Source of the DNA: JAZDCZ01 sp046757925
GTDB lineage: Bacteria; Gemmatimonadota; Gemmatimonadetes; Gemmatimonadales; GWC2-71-9
DNA: 64,000 nt
Reading direction: 5' to 3'
Assembly: GCA_046757925.1 (NCBI GenBank)
Contig: JBHHZE010000008.1
Coordinates: 18,709-82,708, forward strand
A program made the translations under genes and the position numbers. The notes below the pieces were generated by a model, which was not told the DNA's origin, made no database searches, and saw nothing but the letters and a program-made list of their open reading frames with translations. Positions 55,936 through 64,000 of the stretch are shown here, piece by piece (the stretch's first letter is position 1; each line of letters begins with the position of its first letter).

Positions 55936-58290
55936 ATGAGACCGACGAGGCGCGAGTTTCTCTATACCATGGGAGCGGCGGCCACTGTCTACGGGCTACA
56001 GGACACCCAGGATGTGTTCTGGACCAGGGATGCGGGGCCGGACGTCGGGTGGACGCCCGGATTGGAGATGTGGACTAACTCGACTTGTCTGATCTGCCCC
56101 GGGCGATGCGGGATCCGTTGCCGCACTGTGGACGGAAAACTGGTCCGCATCATGGGCAACACACTGCATCCGATGAGCAGTGGTGGCGTGTGCCCGCGCG
56201 GGGTTGCTGGGGTTCAGATGCTCTATCATCCGCAGCGTCTTGCCGGACCGATGGTGCGTGTGGGTGCGAGAGGCGGGGGAGAATGGAGGGCCATATCACG
56301 CTCCGGCGCCGTCTCTCTCATTGTCGACAAGCTGCGGGATCTGCGTGTGTCCGGCCGACCCGACCGGCTCGGTGTGGTTGCCGGGTACTGCGCGGGGTCG
56401 ATGCAGGACCTGCTGGCCCGGTTTCTCGAGGCATACGGTTCGCCCAACCTGATAGCAGAGGCTTACCCCGACGCCACCGACGCAGTCATGAACCTGATGC
56501 ACGGCATTCGCAGGCGTCCGGGCTACGATCTGGAACGCTCCGATTTGGTGGTTTCTTTCGGGGCGCCTCTCTTCGAGGCCTGGACTTCCCCTGTCCAGGC
56601 GTTCGCCGCATTTGCGGGTCGGAGCAGCCGAAGCGACAGCCGCCGACCCCATGTCGTTCAGATCGACACCCGGTTCTCGCGCACCGCAGCACGGTCGCAC
56701 GAATGGGTCGGTATTCGTCCCGGTACGTACCATATTCTGGCGCTCGGACTGGCGTACATCCTTATCAGAGATCAGATGGTGGATGCCGACTTTCTCTCCA
56801 ACCATGTCGTAGGATTCGCAGATCACGCCGACCGGGATGGGAGGCGCGTCGCCGGGTTCCGATCATTGGTGCTCAGGAACTATAGGACGGAAGAAGTCTC
56901 CCGCCTCACCGGCGTCTCAATCGAACGCATTACTGCGCTGGCCAAGGCCATCGGTAGCAGTGAAGCGCCCGTAATATTGTGCGGGCCCGACGTGACCCTC
57001 GACCGCCGCGGCCTGTTGAATGGGATGGCAGTCCACAGTCTGAACATCCTACTGGGCCGAGTGAACCGGCCCGGTGGCGTGCTCGTTGCCAGCAACTTGC
57101 CGATTGCACCGCTGGTCCCGGTGGTGCTGGATGAGACTGCGCGCAGCGGGGGGGGGCGAGACCCCATTGGAGGACCGCAGCCCAAGTTCGGTGATGGCGT
57201 GAGCGGCACCGAGTTCGCCACCCAGGTCGCCGAGCACGATTCGATAGAAATCCTGTTGACATATTACGCCAATCCGCTGGCCTCCTCGACGCATCCGGAG
57301 GCATGGCGCAGCGCGCTGTCCCGGGTCCCGTTCGTGGTGAGTTTCTCTCCTTTCATGGATGAGACTTCCAGCCAGGCGGATCTGATATTGCCTGACCTCC
57401 TGCCGTACGAGCGGTGGCAAGACGCTCCCACACCGAGTTCGTACCCATACACTGTCTGGGGTGTGACGAGGCCGGTGGTTGAACCGTATGCCGGTGGGCT
57501 CCACACCGGTGATGCTCTGTTGAGAATCGCGCGGGAGCTGGGGGGCACGGTTGCCCGGAGTCTGCCGTACGACGACTTCGAAAGCCTGTTGAAGACACGT
57601 GCACGGGGACTGTACGAGGCCCGGCGCGGGATGGTACTTGGCGATGAGTTCGAGAGAAAACAGGTCCTTCAGATGGAAGAGCGGGGCTGGTGGCTGCCGG
57701 AGCATAGTGACTTCGACGACTTTTGGAACGATCTAGTCGCAAGTGGTGGTTGGACTGATCTGTTTTACGATCACGTCTACCACGCCCGGTTGGCGAGCAC
57801 CCCCAGCGGGCGCATCCAGATGATGCCGAAGGACCTGTTGGATGAACTGGAGGGCGACGGCGAGCTCATCTATCTGAGTGACGCTGACAACGGTACGACT
57901 GCAACTGAGGAGTTCCCTCTCCGGCTGCTACCATTCCGGGTATCCACACTCGCATCGGGCACATTGGCTCTCGAGCGCTGGCTGGTCGAACAGCCCGGCA
58001 TCTTTCCGGACACCCATTGGACTCCGTGGGTGGGAGTACATCCGGAGACGGCGCGCGCACTCGGGTTCGGCGATGGTACGATGATGTGGGTGGTATCAGC
58101 ACGTGGTCGATACCGTGCGCAACTCAAGGTGTTCTCGGGAACAGCGCGCGAGAACGTATGTGCCCCGTATGGTTTGAGGCATCCCGACGGAGAGTTGGCG
58201 AACCCGCTGCAGATTCTCACGGGGGAAACAGACCCTCTTACCGGCATCCGAGACTGGCGTTCGACGTTCGTCCGCCTGGAGCGGACATGA
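55936..58290 (+). CDS. Tat-exported molybdopterin-oxidoreductase-like subunit (QrcB/ActB-like)
   Basis: A 784-residue member of the DMSO-reductase superfamily exported by Tat (TRREFLYTMGAAATVYGL). The N-terminal [4Fe-4S] motif CLICPGRC then GVCPRG is present, and MGD-domain landmarks remain. The usual Mo-ligand Cys/Ser/Sec after GSPN is absent: the segment reads GSPNLIAEAYPDATD, with Asp at the aligned position by eye. In Qrc and alternative complex III the corresponding subunit binds no molybdenum, and this may be similar. AGGAGAGG precedes ATG 55936; longer frames overlap the pentaheme gene. Confidence 0.85.
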   Translation: MRPTRREFLYTMGAAATVYGLQDTQDVFWTRDAGPDVGWTPGLEMWTNSTCLICPGRCGIRCRTVDGKLVRIMGNTLHPMSSGGVCPRGVAGVQMLYHPQRLAGPMVRVGARGGGEWRAISRSGAVSLIVDKLRDLRVSGRPDRLGVVAGYCAGSMQDLLARFLEAYGSPNLIAEAYPDATDAVMNLMHGIRRRPGYDLERSDLVVSFGAPLFEAWTSPVQAFAAFAGRSSRSDSRRPHVVQIDTRFSRTAARSHEWVGIRPGTYHILALGLAYILIRDQMVDADFLSNHVVGFADHADRDGRRVAGFRSLVLRNYRTEEVSRLTGVSIERITALAKAIGSSEAPVILCGPDVTLDRRGLLNGMAVHSLNILLGRVNRPGGVLVASNLPIAPLVPVVLDETARSGGGRDPIGGPQPKFGDGVSGTEFATQVAEHDSIEILLTYYANPLASSTHPEAWRSALSRVPFVVSFSPFMDETSSQADLILPDLLPYERWQDAPTPSSYPYTVWGVTRPVVEPYAGGLHTGDALLRIARELGGTVARSLPYDDFESLLKTRARGLYEARRGMVLGDEFERKQVLQMEERGWWLPEHSDFDDFWNDLVASGGWTDLFYDHVYHARLASTPSGRIQMMPKDLLDELEGDGELIYLSDADNGTTATEEFPLRLLPFRVSTLASGTLALERWLVEQPGIFPDTHWTPWVGVHPETARALGFGDGTMMWVVSARGRYRAQLKVFSGTARENVCAPYGLRHPDGELANPLQILTGETDPLTGIRDWRSTFVRLERT

Positions 58291-58303
58291 CCGGGGCTGA
58301 AGA

Positions 58304-58993
58304 ATGACAGACGTCCGCTGGGGCATGGTCATCGATCTGGACCTGTGTACGGGTTGTGCCGCCTGTGAGGTCGCGTGCAAGAGTGAGAACAATATTGCGA
58401 CAGTTGCTCCGGAGCAGGCTGCCATGGGGCGAGCCATGAGTTGGATGAAAGTGGTCACGCAGGTGGAAGGTGAGTTTCCCGATACGAGGATGCAGTTCTA
58501 CCCGCGCCCGTGCATGCACTGCGACAACCCACCGTGCGTGAAGGTGTGTCCCGTTGCCGCCACATATATCAACGAAGAAGGGATAGTTGGTCAGATCTAT
58601 CCCCGCTGTATTGGATGCCGATATTGCGCCAACGCCTGTCCGTATACGGTCAAGTACTTCAACTGGTATGGACCGGAGTGGCCGGAGTCGGAACTCAATT
58701 ACCTGAATCCCGATGTATCCGTTCGTCCCAAGGGGGTCATCGAGAAGTGTACGTTCTGTCATCACCGGTTGCAGAAAGCCCGTGAAGATGCTCGAGCCGA
58801 GAACCGTGAACTACAGGAGGAGGACTATCAGCCTGCATGTGTTGAGATATGTCCCACTGGGGCCATCGTGTTCGGGAATCTGGAAGACCCGAAGCACAGG
58901 GTGGCACAGTTGAAGAACGATCCGCGCGCAACGCGTCCAATGGAGGATCTCGGCACCGAACCGAAGGTGTATTATCTGAGCCCGAGGCAATGA
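58304..58993 (+). CDS. Four-cluster ferredoxin-type iron-sulfur subunit
   Basis: A 229-residue DmsB/PhsB/QrcC-type protein. Cysteine groups are CTGCAACEVACK, CMHCDNPPCVKVCP, CIGCRYCANACP and CTFCHHRL, with the later CVEICP, enough for four [4Fe-4S] clusters. It has no signal peptide, so it should cross the membrane with the Tat-exported partner encoded just upstream. It links the molybdopterin-like subunit to the NrfD membrane subunit. Confidence 0.92.
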   Translation: MTDVRWGMVIDLDLCTGCAACEVACKSENNIATVAPEQAAMGRAMSWMKVVTQVEGEFPDTRMQFYPRPCMHCDNPPCVKVCPVAATYINEEGIVGQIYPRCIGCRYCANACPYTVKYFNWYGPEWPESELNYLNPDVSVRPKGVIEKCTFCHHRLQKAREDARAENRELQEEDYQPACVEICPTGAIVFGNLEDPKHRVAQLKNDPRATRPMEDLGTEPKVYYLSPRQ

Positions 58994-58994
58994 A

Positions 58995-60365
58995 ATGCGT
59001 GATGAAGTAGCAGCGACACTTGCAGCGATGCCGGAGGATGATCGAGTCCTTCTTCGGCCTTTGGTGGATACGTCCAGGAAGTTTTACATGATTGCCGCGG
59101 TTTTGGGGGCAGTGGTGCTGTTAGGTCTGTTCGCATACTACCGGCAGGTTCGCTACGGGCTCGGCGGTACGGGTCTCAATCGGCCGGAGTATTGGGGCAT
59201 TTACATTATCGACTTCGTTTTCTTCATAGGGATCAGTCACGCGGGAACTCTGATCTCGGCGATTCTGCGGGTGAGTCAGGCGGAATGGCGTCGGGCCATC
59301 ACACGTTCGGCGGAATTCATTACCGTGTTGGTGCTAGGCTTCGGCGCGATACAACCGATTATCGATCTTGGACGTCCCGATCGGCTGTTGAACATTGTCT
59401 TTCATCCGCAGTTGCGATCGCCTCTGCTCTGGGACGTGGTGAGCATAACGGTCTACTTCACTGCGAGCACGATCTATCTCTACGTTCCTATGCTTCCGGA
59501 TCTCGCGATCATCCGGGACTCGGGTATCAAGGCCCCCCAATTCTATCGGTTTCTTGCCGCTGGGTACCATGACACGCCGTCTCAACGGGCTCGGCTCGAG
59601 CGCGTGATCGGGGTTCTGGCGATTGCCGTAATACCAGTGGCGGTATCCGTCCACACTATCATTGGCTGGATCTTCGCCATGACATTGCGGCCCATGTGGC
59701 ACAGCACGATCTTCGGACCGTACTTCGTGATGGGCGCGATTTACTCCGGAATCGCCGCGCTTCTCGTCGCGATGGTGATACTACGCCGCGTGTACCGTCT
59801 GGAAAACTACTTCAAGCCGGTTCATTTCGACTATATGGGACGATTGCTGCTGTTATTCAGCTGTCTGTGGCTGTACTTCACCTTCGCCGAATACCTGACC
59901 GCGTTTTACGGCTCAGAGCCGGCAGAGATGCGGACCTTCTGGGCCAAGCTGTCAGGGCCGTTTGCGATCCCGTTCTGGATCATGGTAATGAGCTGCACCG
60001 TCATTCCGTTCAGTCTGATGGCCCGAAAGGCGACCCGCACTCCCAAAGGCACGATGATCGCAGGAAGCTTTGTAATCATCGGGATGTGGCTCGAGCGGTT
60101 CAACATCGTGGTGCCTACGTCCACTAATCCGCGGTGGACGGTGGAAGCGGTAGCTCACTATTTCCCGTCCTGGGTAGAACTTTCGATCATGGCTGCCACA
60201 TTCGCCGGGTTCATCCTGCTCTACATGGTCGCTACCAAGTTCTTTCCAATTGTGTCGATATGGGAGATGAAAGAAGGACGTGCACAATCGGTGGAGGAGG
60301 TATCGGAGCGGGTGGCGGGCTATCTACCACAAGCGGTGACTGCGGCGGGGGGGGAAACACTATGA
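58995..60365 (+). CDS. NrfD/PsrC-family membrane subunit (ActC/QrcD-like)
   Basis: A 456-residue protein with about ten helices, the quinone-binding subunit of CISM-type complexes. Typical features are RPEYWGIYIIDFVFFIGISH, AGTLISAILR in the second helix and DLGRPDRLLNI. Length and helix number resemble ActC/QrcD rather than the shorter eight-helix NrfD. It begins one base after the FeS gene stop and overlaps the next cytochrome gene as ATGA. Possible proton translocation cannot be judged from sequence. Confidence 0.9.
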   Translation: MRDEVAATLAAMPEDDRVLLRPLVDTSRKFYMIAAVLGAVVLLGLFAYYRQVRYGLGGTGLNRPEYWGIYIIDFVFFIGISHAGTLISAILRVSQAEWRRAITRSAEFITVLVLGFGAIQPIIDLGRPDRLLNIVFHPQLRSPLLWDVVSITVYFTASTIYLYVPMLPDLAIIRDSGIKAPQFYRFLAAGYHDTPSQRARLERVIGVLAIAVIPVAVSVHTIIGWIFAMTLRPMWHSTIFGPYFVMGAIYSGIAALLVAMVILRRVYRLENYFKPVHFDYMGRLLLLFSCLWLYFTFAEYLTAFYGSEPAEMRTFWAKLSGPFAIPFWIMVMSCTVIPFSLMARKATRTPKGTMIAGSFVIIGMWLERFNIVVPTSTNPRWTVEAVAHYFPSWVELSIMAATFAGFILLYMVATKFFPIVSIWEMKEGRAQSVEEVSERVAGYLPQAVTAAGGETL

Positions 60366-61588
60366 ACATCGCAATGTGTGGCCATTCGCGCAGAGGGCGC
60401 GTCGTCGTGCTGTCGGGTCTGGTGGTAGCGGCTTTTTGGGGCGCGCGTGTACAGGCGCAATCTGCAGAGGCCCTGTCGGGTAATCCCGCAAAGGGCAGGC
60501 AGATTGTAATCAGTAGCGGATGCATCAGGTGTCACTCGATCTGGGGTAACGGCGGAAAGCAGGGGCCGGATTTCGCCGGCATAGGTGGGGGGAGGAGCCT
60601 GCAGCAGTTGGCGGGTCTGTTTTGGAATCATACACCGGGTATGATCAAGACGGTACGGCAGTGGGGTATAAAGTGGCCAACGTTCACAGAGGAGGAACTG
60701 GCGGACGTCATCAGCTACATCTACTACGTCAGGTTGTTCGATGAGCCGGGCGATCCGGCTGTTGGTGAGCGATGGTTTCGCGAGAAGCGCTGCGTGCAAT
60801 GTCATACGGTAGGCGGCAGAGGTGGCGACGTCGGTCCCAAGCTGGATGCTTACGGTCAGGTCATCGCGCCCATTGTTCTTGCACAAGGCATGTGGAACCA
60901 CGGGCCGGATATGCAGGCAAAGCAGGCCGCCAAGGGGATACCTACGCCGACTTTTGCCGGGCGAGAGATAGCGGACATCCAAGCCTACATTCGGCAGGTC
61001 TCTACGTCTGCTGGAAAAGAGATCGTCTTTCTTCAGCCTCCGGACCCGGCGGCTGGCAGCAGGCTGTTCCAGACCAAGGGATGCCAACGGTGTCATGGAG
61101 TCCGTGGTGAGGGCACCTCACTGGGGCCTAACCTTAAAACAGCAATTCAACAACTGCGAGTGTCGGAGATCGCCGGAAAACTGTGGAACCACTCTTTCCA
61201 GATGTCTGCGGCTATGCGTGGGCAACGAATCATGTTTCCACGATTCAGGGACAACGAAATGTCTGACGTCGTCGCGTTCCTTTACTATCTGCGCTTCTTT
61301 GACACGGGTGGACAGGGCGATGCAGGGCGTGAGGTGTTTCAAAGGAGTGGCTGCTCGAGTTGCCATGTGGGAGACGGAAAGCCCGCTATCGGGCCCGACC
61401 TCTCGAAGTCCAAGGCCACCCAGACGCCGTTGGGTCTGGCGACAGCCATGTGGAACCATGCGCCTGCCATGTACGATCGGGCTCAGTCAGAGAAAGTGGA
61501 ATGGCCGCGCTTCGAGGGCGATGATATGCGGAACCTTTCTGTGTACCTGAGACAGGTCGGAGGTGGCGGAAGGAGCGGGAGAAAGTGA
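60362..61588 (+). CDS. Tetraheme cytochrome c of four repeated modules (I)
   Basis: A 408-residue exported protein (signal VVVLSGLVVAAFWGARVQA). Four class I-like modules of about 95 residues carry CIRCH, CVQCH, CQRCH and CSSCH. Each is followed 40-50 residues later by a WNH motif and a Met: FWNHTPGM, MWNHGPDM, LWNHSFQM, MWNHAPAM. The Met is the likely sixth haem ligand. Overlap with the NrfD gene suggests it receives electrons from, or gives them to, that complex. Module repetition indicates evolution by tandem duplication. Confidence 0.87.
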   Translation: MNIAMCGHSRRGRVVVLSGLVVAAFWGARVQAQSAEALSGNPAKGRQIVISSGCIRCHSIWGNGGKQGPDFAGIGGGRSLQQLAGLFWNHTPGMIKTVRQWGIKWPTFTEEELADVISYIYYVRLFDEPGDPAVGERWFREKRCVQCHTVGGRGGDVGPKLDAYGQVIAPIVLAQGMWNHGPDMQAKQAAKGIPTPTFAGREIADIQAYIRQVSTSAGKEIVFLQPPDPAAGSRLFQTKGCQRCHGVRGEGTSLGPNLKTAIQQLRVSEIAGKLWNHSFQMSAAMRGQRIMFPRFRDNEMSDVVAFLYYLRFFDTGGQGDAGREVFQRSGCSSCHVGDGKPAIGPDLSKSKATQTPLGLATAMWNHAPAMYDRAQSEKVEWPRFEGDDMRNLSVYLRQVGGGGRSGRK

Positions 61589-61601
61589 AAGTGTAAGAGA
61601 T

Positions 61602-62783
61602 ATGAAGTTGCTTCTACTCGTCACCGTCGTCTTCGCACTGACAGTGCCATGCGCGCCAGAGGTTCTGGCCCAGGAACTGACTCAGCCAACTCAGAGTGCA
61701 TCTGCCGGTGCCAGGCTGTTCGGTGCTAGGGGATGCATTAAGTGTCATGCGATCAACGGCATTGGCGGAAAGATCGGCCCCGACTTCGGGCACTTCCCAC
61801 ATCCACGGTCATTCTACGACTTCGCAACGTCCATGTGGAATCACCTGCCTGTGATGGCGGAGCGCATGAAGGAAATGGGAATGGACGAGCCCAGGTTGGA
61901 CGCGCAAGATATAGGCAACGTGATTGCATTTCTCTTCACGATCAACTACTTCGATCCTCCCGGCGATGCATCCCGCGGGAAGGCGGTCTTCAGACAGAAG
62001 CGCTGCATCGTGTGCCACCAGGTTGCAGGCGTGGGAGGTGTCGTCGGGCCGAACCTGGATTTCGTGTCGCAGTATGGTTCGCCTATTCAGGTAGCCACGG
62101 CCATGTGGAACCATGGACCTGCCATGTCGGAAGCGATGAAGGCTAAGGGGATCGAGCGGCCGGCGTTTACGGCGACGGATCTCATAGATCTGATCGCGTA
62201 CTTGGAACTTGCAGCTCCGGGAATCGACCGGGGCCCAATGTATGTATTGCCCGGTCGAGCCGATCGTGGGCGGCAGTTGTTCGAGGAAAAGTTGTGCGTG
62301 CGATGTCATGGCTCCAAAGGGCAGGGTGGTGCCGTGGGACCTCCTCTGGCCGAACGGGCGGTCTATGAGAGCCTTACAGGATTCGCTGCGGCGATGTGGA
62401 ACAAGGCGCCTGCGATGACTGGTGCCATGCGACGGTTGGGTATTCCGGTACCGAATCTGCTTCCCGAAGAAATGGCTGATCTCGTGGCCTACCTGTACTC
62501 CGTCGAATACTTCGCGGTTCCAGGGAATGCAGTGCGCGGGCGTCAATTGGTGTCCCGGAAAGGGTGTCTCAGTTGCCACTCTCTGAACGGAAAAGGCGGA
62601 TCCAGCGCTTCCGACTTGGGCAGCGATTGGAACGATGGATCTCGGGCCAGGATAGTATCGGCGTTGTGGAATCACATTTCCATAGAGAAGAGTGCTAAGG
62701 AACGTCAAACTTGGCCCGTACTTCGCCCGGGCGAGATGGCTGATCTGGTAACCTTTCTCGCGGGTACCCAGCGGATCCGCTGA
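61602..62783 (+). CDS. Tetraheme cytochrome c of four repeated modules (II)
   Basis: A 393-residue paralogue of the preceding gene, with signal peptide (LLLLVTVVFALTVPCAP). Haem motifs are CIKCH, CIVCH, CVRCH and CLSCH. The WNH element appears as MWNHLPVM, MWNHGPAM, MWNKAPAM and LWNHISIE, so the third has lost its His and the fourth its Met, hinting at different ligation or potential. ATG 61602 is chosen for its signal peptide; the frame opens at 61563. Confidence 0.87.
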   Translation: MKLLLLVTVVFALTVPCAPEVLAQELTQPTQSASAGARLFGARGCIKCHAINGIGGKIGPDFGHFPHPRSFYDFATSMWNHLPVMAERMKEMGMDEPRLDAQDIGNVIAFLFTINYFDPPGDASRGKAVFRQKRCIVCHQVAGVGGVVGPNLDFVSQYGSPIQVATAMWNHGPAMSEAMKAKGIERPAFTATDLIDLIAYLELAAPGIDRGPMYVLPGRADRGRQLFEEKLCVRCHGSKGQGGAVGPPLAERAVYESLTGFAAAMWNKAPAMTGAMRRLGIPVPNLLPEEMADLVAYLYSVEYFAVPGNAVRGRQLVSRKGCLSCHSLNGKGGSSASDLGSDWNDGSRARIVSALWNHISIEKSAKERQTWPVLRPGEMADLVTFLAGTQRIR

Positions 62784-62802
62784 TCGGTTCTTGGAGACCT
62801 AT

Positions 62803-64000
62803 GTGGTTTGGTCGATATTGCTACTGACGATTCATGTCCCGATCACCCGAATGCCAGGTGCGCAGGTAGAGCCCAATCCCTGTGTCACGTGTCACGCGAC
62901 CATCGCGGACGAAAGACTCGCTGCCCCGGCCAAGTCCTTCGAAAGCGACATACACTACAACCGTGGACTGGGGTGCGAGGCATGCCATGGCGGTGACCCC
63001 GGCGCTCCTGGATTGAATGCGATGGCTCCTGCTGCCGGATTCGTAGGCAAACCGGACCGGCGCGACATTCCGGCAATGTGCGGGAGGTGCCACTCTGACG
63101 CTTCATACATGCGGCGCTACAGCACTAAGATGGCCGTAGACCAGTTGGCGGAATACAAGAAGTCTGTCCACGGCTTGCGTCTGGCGGAGTTGGACGACGA
63201 AAAAGTTCCGACCTGCACGGAGTGTCATTCGGTGCACTCCATACGGTCACCATCCGATCCGCGATCCCGCGTGTACGTGAAAAACGTGCCAGAGACATGT
63301 AGCTCTTGCCATGCTGACTCGGCCTACATGGCGTCGTACGACATCCCTACCGATCAGTTGGAGCAATACCGCAGCAGCGTACATTGGCAACAGATCTCGG
63401 CGGCCGGTGATCTATCCGCACCCACGTGCAACGACTGTCATAGCAACCACGGTCCGGCGCCGGCTGGGTTGTCGTGGGTGGGTGACGCCTGTGGTACGTG
63501 CCACGCGGGCATGGCGGAATCCTACGGCAAGAGCAGGCACGCAAAGATCCTGACCCTCATGGGACTGCCCGGATGCATCACTTGTCACGAGAACCACGCC
63601 GTCAAGGAAGCCGCCGACTCCATGCTTGGTGTCGAAGACGGAGCGGTTTGTGCGCGGTGTCATGTCGCGGGTGCCGGTGGTGGAGTGGGCGCTGAAGAAA
63701 TGAAGACTGCGATAGATTCGCTGCGAAGACGAGTAAAGGCGGTGAGCGACCAGTTGGAGCGGGCTGCCAGTTCCGGTGTTGAGGTGAGCGAAACTCAGCT
63801 GGATCTGGAAGGAGCCGGCAACGCGATCGTGAGAGCAAGAGCTGCGGTGCATACCTTCCAGGTCGACTCGGTCGTGGACGCGGTTAGCAGCGGTTTGGAA
63901 ATAGCCGGCCGTACCGGAATCCGCGCCCAAGCAGCACTCCGCCAACTGTCGGTACGCCGTATTTGGCTATCAGTACTGGTGACCGTTATTGGAATTCTGA
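62803..64000 (+). CDS. Nine-heme cytochrome c (partial, runs off the window)
   Basis: A frame open from GTG 62803 to the window end (399 residues so far) with GGAG six bases upstream. After a short hydrophobic leader (VWSILLLTIHVPI) come nine CxxCH motifs: CVTCH, CEACH, CGRCH, CTECH, CSSCH, CNDCH, CGTCH, CITCH, CARCH. Spaced His residues (SVHGLRL, SVHWQQI, SRHAKIL) fit bis-His c554/NapC-like multihaem packing. The haem part ends near residue 285. A helical, probably coiled-coil region of about 95 residues follows (SLRRRVKAVSDQLERAA), then a membrane helix (WLSVLVTVIGIL) at the edge. Similar multihaem proteins with a membrane end act as quinol-linked or terminal reductases or as electron hubs. 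Confidence 0.85.
   Translation, partial: MVWSILLLTIHVPITRMPGAQVEPNPCVTCHATIADERLAAPAKSFESDIHYNRGLGCEACHGGDPGAPGLNAMAPAAGFVGKPDRRDIPAMCGRCHSDASYMRRYSTKMAVDQLAEYKKSVHGLRLAELDDEKVPTCTECHSVHSIRSPSDPRSRVYVKNVPETCSSCHADSAYMASYDIPTDQLEQYRSSVHWQQISAAGDLSAPTCNDCHSNHGPAPAGLSWVGDACGTCHAGMAESYGKSRHAKILTLMGLPGCITCHENHAVKEAADSMLGVEDGAVCARCHVAGAGGGVGAEEMKTAIDSLRRRVKAVSDQLERAASSGVEVSETQLDLEGAGNAIVRARAAVHTFQVDSVVDAVSSGLEIAGRTGIRAQAALRQLSVRRIWLSVLVTVIGIL

Overview
The window is dense bacterial DNA of moderately high GC. Gene starts are often GTG, and neighbouring genes are commonly coupled by ATGA or GTGA overlaps. No rRNA, tRNA, CRISPR array, transposase or phage gene was seen. The content is almost entirely respiratory: by hand count, 39 c-type haem motifs (CxxCH) lie in 15 proteins, with 8 predicted type-1 copper sites in 5 proteins. 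The Ser/Thr kinase with TolB-like and TPR modules, the many exported cytochromes and the quinone-linked complexes suggest a Gemmatimonadota-like or Nitrospirota-like bacterium. That placement is an inference from gene style, not a marker-gene result.

Layout. (1) 1-3.7 kb: tail of a membrane protein, NDH-2 and a convergent Ser/Thr kinase. (2) 4.0-8.4 kb: a haem-copper cytochrome c oxidase operon (coxB, coxA, two subunit III-like genes, subunit IV and a tiny membrane protein). (3) 8.5-11.7 kb: a radical SAM enzyme, a geranylgeranyl-reductase-like flavoprotein and a truncated hydrolase. (4) 11.8-22.8 kb: an Rrf2 regulator with a palindromic operator, a diheme cytochrome, narGHJI, narK and an outer-membrane porin. 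(5) 22.9-26.4 kb, minus strand: one protein joining a molybdopterin oxidoreductase to a NifS/IscS-type cysteine desulfurase. (6) 27.5-50.5 kb: a sensor kinase and NtrC-type regulator, then a long periplasmic/outer-membrane electron-transfer cluster. It holds four amicyanin-like cupredoxins, a lipoprotein with four cupredoxin domains, two cytochrome-porin fusions, several c-type cytochromes, a glycosidase-fold/cytochrome fusion and a divergent cytochrome bd-like CydA. (7) 50.8-53.2 kb, minus strand: a porin and two diheme cytochromes. (8) 53.5-55.2 kb: a NarXL-like two-component system. (9) 55.4-64 kb: a Qrc/alternative-complex-III-like module (pentaheme cytochrome, molybdopterin-like subunit, FeS subunit, NrfD), two tetraheme cytochromes built from repeated modules and a nine-heme cytochrome that runs off the window.

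How it may work together. NDH-2 feeds quinones. NarGHI, the haem-copper oxidase and the bd-like protein offer routes to nitrate and oxygen. The NrfD-type complex links the quinone pool to periplasmic cytochromes. The cytochrome-porins and copper proteins could carry electrons across the outer membrane and periplasm, which would suit oxidation of an extracellular or periplasmic donor. The donor cannot be read from the sequence.

A regulatory theme links the regions. Eight intergenic regions carry tandem TTMAY-type half-sites at exact 11-bp spacing, like the direct repeats bound by PhoB/PhoP-type regulators. They precede the cox, radical SAM, nar, 26.5-kb, sensor-kinase, 39.5-kb, porin and complex-III-like units.
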